DNA from: CAZVCJ01 sp964625745
Lineage (GTDB): Bacteria > Chloroflexota > Anaerolineae > VGOG01
Direction: 5' to 3'
Assembly (NCBI GenBank): GCA_964625745.1
Contig: CAZVCJ010000227.1
Coordinates: 1-5,938 of the forward strand
Length of the DNA stretch: 5,938 nt
Both the position numbers and the translations under genes were made by a program. Below, piece after piece: positions 5,270 to 5,938 of the stretch (the first letter of the stretch is position 1; each line of letters starts with the position of its first letter). The notes below the pieces were generated by a model that was not told where the DNA came from, searched no databases, and worked only from the letters and a program-made list of their open reading frames with translations.

Positions 5270-5615
5270 CGGCGGCCTCCCGCTCGTCGTCTATAGCGAT
5301 GCCCTTGCGGATGGCCTCAGCTCGTGCCCGCTCTATGGCCTGCAAGAAGACTTTCGTACGCTCCTTGGATGACAGGTGACGCCGCGCCTGAGACATCTCT
5401 TCCACCCGAGCCATGGTGTCCAGCGTCTGCCGCGAGACCGGCCTGTTTGGGCGGAAAAGCCGCTGACTTCCGTCGGGCATGGTAAAAGTCACGGGAGGGA
5501 TGATGAGCAGCAAATACTCAAGGATAGCGTGTATCTCGTCTACCTTCGTTTCCAGATGTTCGATCTTGTATCGCACAAAGTCAATACCTGTCAGAATGTC
5601 TTGTTCTGCATGCAT
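5259..5615 (-). CDS. Small helical protein, probable antitoxin partner of the PIN nuclease
   Basis: This 118-residue protein has no domain I can name. Residues 8-38 form a likely amphipathic helix or coiled coil (FVRYKIEHLETKVDEIHAIL). Residues 40-56 look like a short beta turn region (PVTFTMPDGSQRLF). Residues 60-104 are again helical and basic (SSKERTKVFLQAIERARAEA). It ends acidic (DDEREAAVGD). The ATG at 5613-5615 is preceded by AAGGAG 9 nt upstream. Its stop overlaps the PIN start by 11 nt. Position, size, an N-terminal oligomerising helix and a flexible C-terminus suit an antitoxin, but this is inferred from context. No ribbon-helix-helix, AbrB or Phd signature is evident, so a new antitoxin type or an unrelated structural partner remains possible. 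Confidence 0.75.
   Translation of the reverse strand: MHAEQDILTGIDFVRYKIEHLETKVDEIHAILEYLLLIIPPVTFTMPDGSQRLFRPNRPVSRQTLDTMARVEEMSQARRHLSSKERTKVFLQAIERARAEAIRKGIAIDDEREAAVGD
5276..5281 (-). promoter_or_regulatory. Shine-Dalgarno that decides the TTG start of the PIN gene
   Basis: The mRNA reads GGGAGG 6 nt before TTG at 5267-5269. No ATG or GTG with comparable spacing exists before the conserved VFDTN strand. The site lies within the last codons of the partner gene, consistent with coupled translation. Confidence 0.75.
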
Positions 5616-5727
5616 TGTCTTTCACTCCTTTCACCTGATAGAATCTCACCTTCTCGTTCCCATAAACCAAATCCAAGTACCCCTTCTCCCGCATCCGCTC
5701 GAACCTGGCCAGGCTGGCGAGTTTGAA
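5581..5727 (-). pseudogene. C-terminal fragment of a membrane glycosyltransferase-like protein, copy 2
   Basis: The frame reads FKLASLARFERMREKGYLDL then VYGNEKVRFYQVKG, aligned residue for residue with copy 1 (shared LARF, VYGNE, R, V, G). The original stop is lost. The frame continues 14 codons into the start of the 118-residue gene and ends at TGA 5581-5583. The Shine-Dalgarno of that gene (5625-5630) lies inside this fragment. There is no start codon of its own with a ribosome site, and no membrane segment. Amino-acid similarity exceeds what the drifted DNA alone would suggest, so both copies probably derive from separate paralogues or were duplicated long ago. Confidence 0.55.
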
Positions 5728-5793
5728 CTGCTGATGCCGCTGAGAGAACACTGAAGGCGCTGAGGGAAGCACCGCTTTCAGTGGCCTCAGCGG
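5626..5793. repeat. Direct repeat copy 2 (hairpin plus coding tail)
   Basis: This is the second copy of the segment at 4646-4810, in the same orientation and 980 bp away, with a 2-nt insertion in the hairpin bulge (AGAA instead of AG). Together the copies bracket the 118-residue gene and the PIN gene. Confidence 0.8.
5737..5793. repeat. Two-tier hairpin, copy 2
   Basis: The outer stem is CCGCTGAG (5737-5744) with CTCAGCGG (5786-5793). The inner stem is CACTGAA (5749-5755) with TTCAGTG (5777-5783), around a 21-nt loop. Compared with copy 1, the outer stem has A-T replaced by G-C on both arms, so pairing is kept. Further CACTGA-like words follow on the right (5797-5811). Confidence 0.75.
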
Positions 5794-5837
5794 TGTTCAG
5801 TGCAGTCAGTGATTCCAACGCTTGCCGCTCCAGGCGG

Positions 5838-5857
5838 AGGCTAGCGGCGCATAGCCT
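5838..5857. repeat. Short inverted repeat
   Basis: AGGCTA (5838-5843) and TAGCCT (5852-5857) form a 6-bp stem around an 8-nt GC-rich loop. Its role is unknown. It may be part of the repeat-rich intergenic region or a chance match. Confidence 0.35.
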
Positions 5858-5895
5858 GTTCTGCTCACCCCGCACAGCTAGGGGCTTGTCGGAGA

Positions 5896-5910
5896 AGACT
5901 TCGGAAGTCT
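5896..5910. repeat. 15-bp palindrome
   Basis: AGACTTC and GAAGTCT flank a single central G. The symmetry suits a dimeric repressor operator or a short hairpin. It lies about 280 nt upstream of the 118-residue gene start, which is far for a TA operator. There is no U-tract to support a terminator. Confidence 0.4.
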
Positions 5911-5938
5911 CCATAGTAGCTCAAGCTTGCAGGGATTT

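Larger units (their letters stand above)
5616..5938. other. Gene-free repeat region upstream of the PIN module
   Basis: This stretch contains the copy 2 protein tail (5581-5727), the copy 2 hairpin (5737-5793), an inverted repeat AGGCTA/TAGCCT (5838-5857) and a palindrome (5896-5910). An open minus-strand frame begins with ATG at 5912-5914, but it has no ribosome site, passes through the hairpin and has no recognisable protein. I therefore treat it as non-coding. The promoter of the PIN module probably lies here, but no convincing -10/-35 pair was found by eye. Confidence 0.6.

Noticed and set aside
5591..5914. 107-residue minus-strand frame starting at 5914
   Set aside because: There is no Shine-Dalgarno, it passes through the hairpin, its content is low-complexity (TEATESGASLSAFS), and it overlaps the better supported tail and gene starts.

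Overview
All convincing genes in this window lie on the minus strand. In the order of transcription (right to left) they are: a repeat and gene-fragment region, a small coiled-coil protein with a PIN-domain toxin-like nuclease, a second copy of the same repeat and gene fragment, a large secreted leucine-rich-repeat (LRR)/lipase protein, a decayed alpha-L-arabinofuranosidase start, an MntA/HepT-type nucleotidyltransferase-HEPN pair, and the first 21 codons of a probable MFS transporter. The DNA is moderately GC-rich and Shine-Dalgarno sequences are clear, so this is bacterial. A Chloroflexota (Anaerolineae-like) source is my best guess. It rests on the C-terminal LYLPLILRN signature of the secreted protein, the gene-fragment tails that resemble Chloroflexota membrane glycosyltransferases, and the mix of TA pairs and decayed carbohydrate genes. 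This is inference from remembered family features, not a search.

Left part (1-1226): a probable MFS transporter start (1-63), the HEPN protein (96-518) and the MNT nucleotidyltransferase (505-840) form a tight run with overlapping or closely spaced genes. Upstream of them, 841-1226 holds no intact large gene. It carries a good ribosome site and about 50 codons of a GH51 arabinofuranosidase that then breaks off (993-1151), a possible 39-residue TTG-start ORF, and a hairpin.

Centre (1227-4604): one 1125-residue exported protein has a signal peptide, an LRR N-cap, fifteen 24-residue plant-type LRRs (72-bp DNA period), an alpha/beta-hydrolase lipase domain with an AHSMG nucleophile elbow, and about 365 residues of beta-rich C-terminal domains. 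Two of the LRR units are nearly identical at DNA level, a sign of recent unit duplication.

Right part (4605-5938): a PIN nuclease gene and its overlapping upstream partner sit between two diverged direct copies of about 165 bp. Each copy consists of a two-tier hairpin plus the C-terminal codons of one protein family. The outer hairpin stem differs between the copies by a paired A-T to G-C change, suggesting the fold is maintained. The PIN stop codon lies inside one hairpin.

Functionally this looks like an accessory region: two toxin-antitoxin-type modules, gene debris and repeats surround one large cell-surface or secreted lipase-like protein. No genes here clearly form a pathway with one another.
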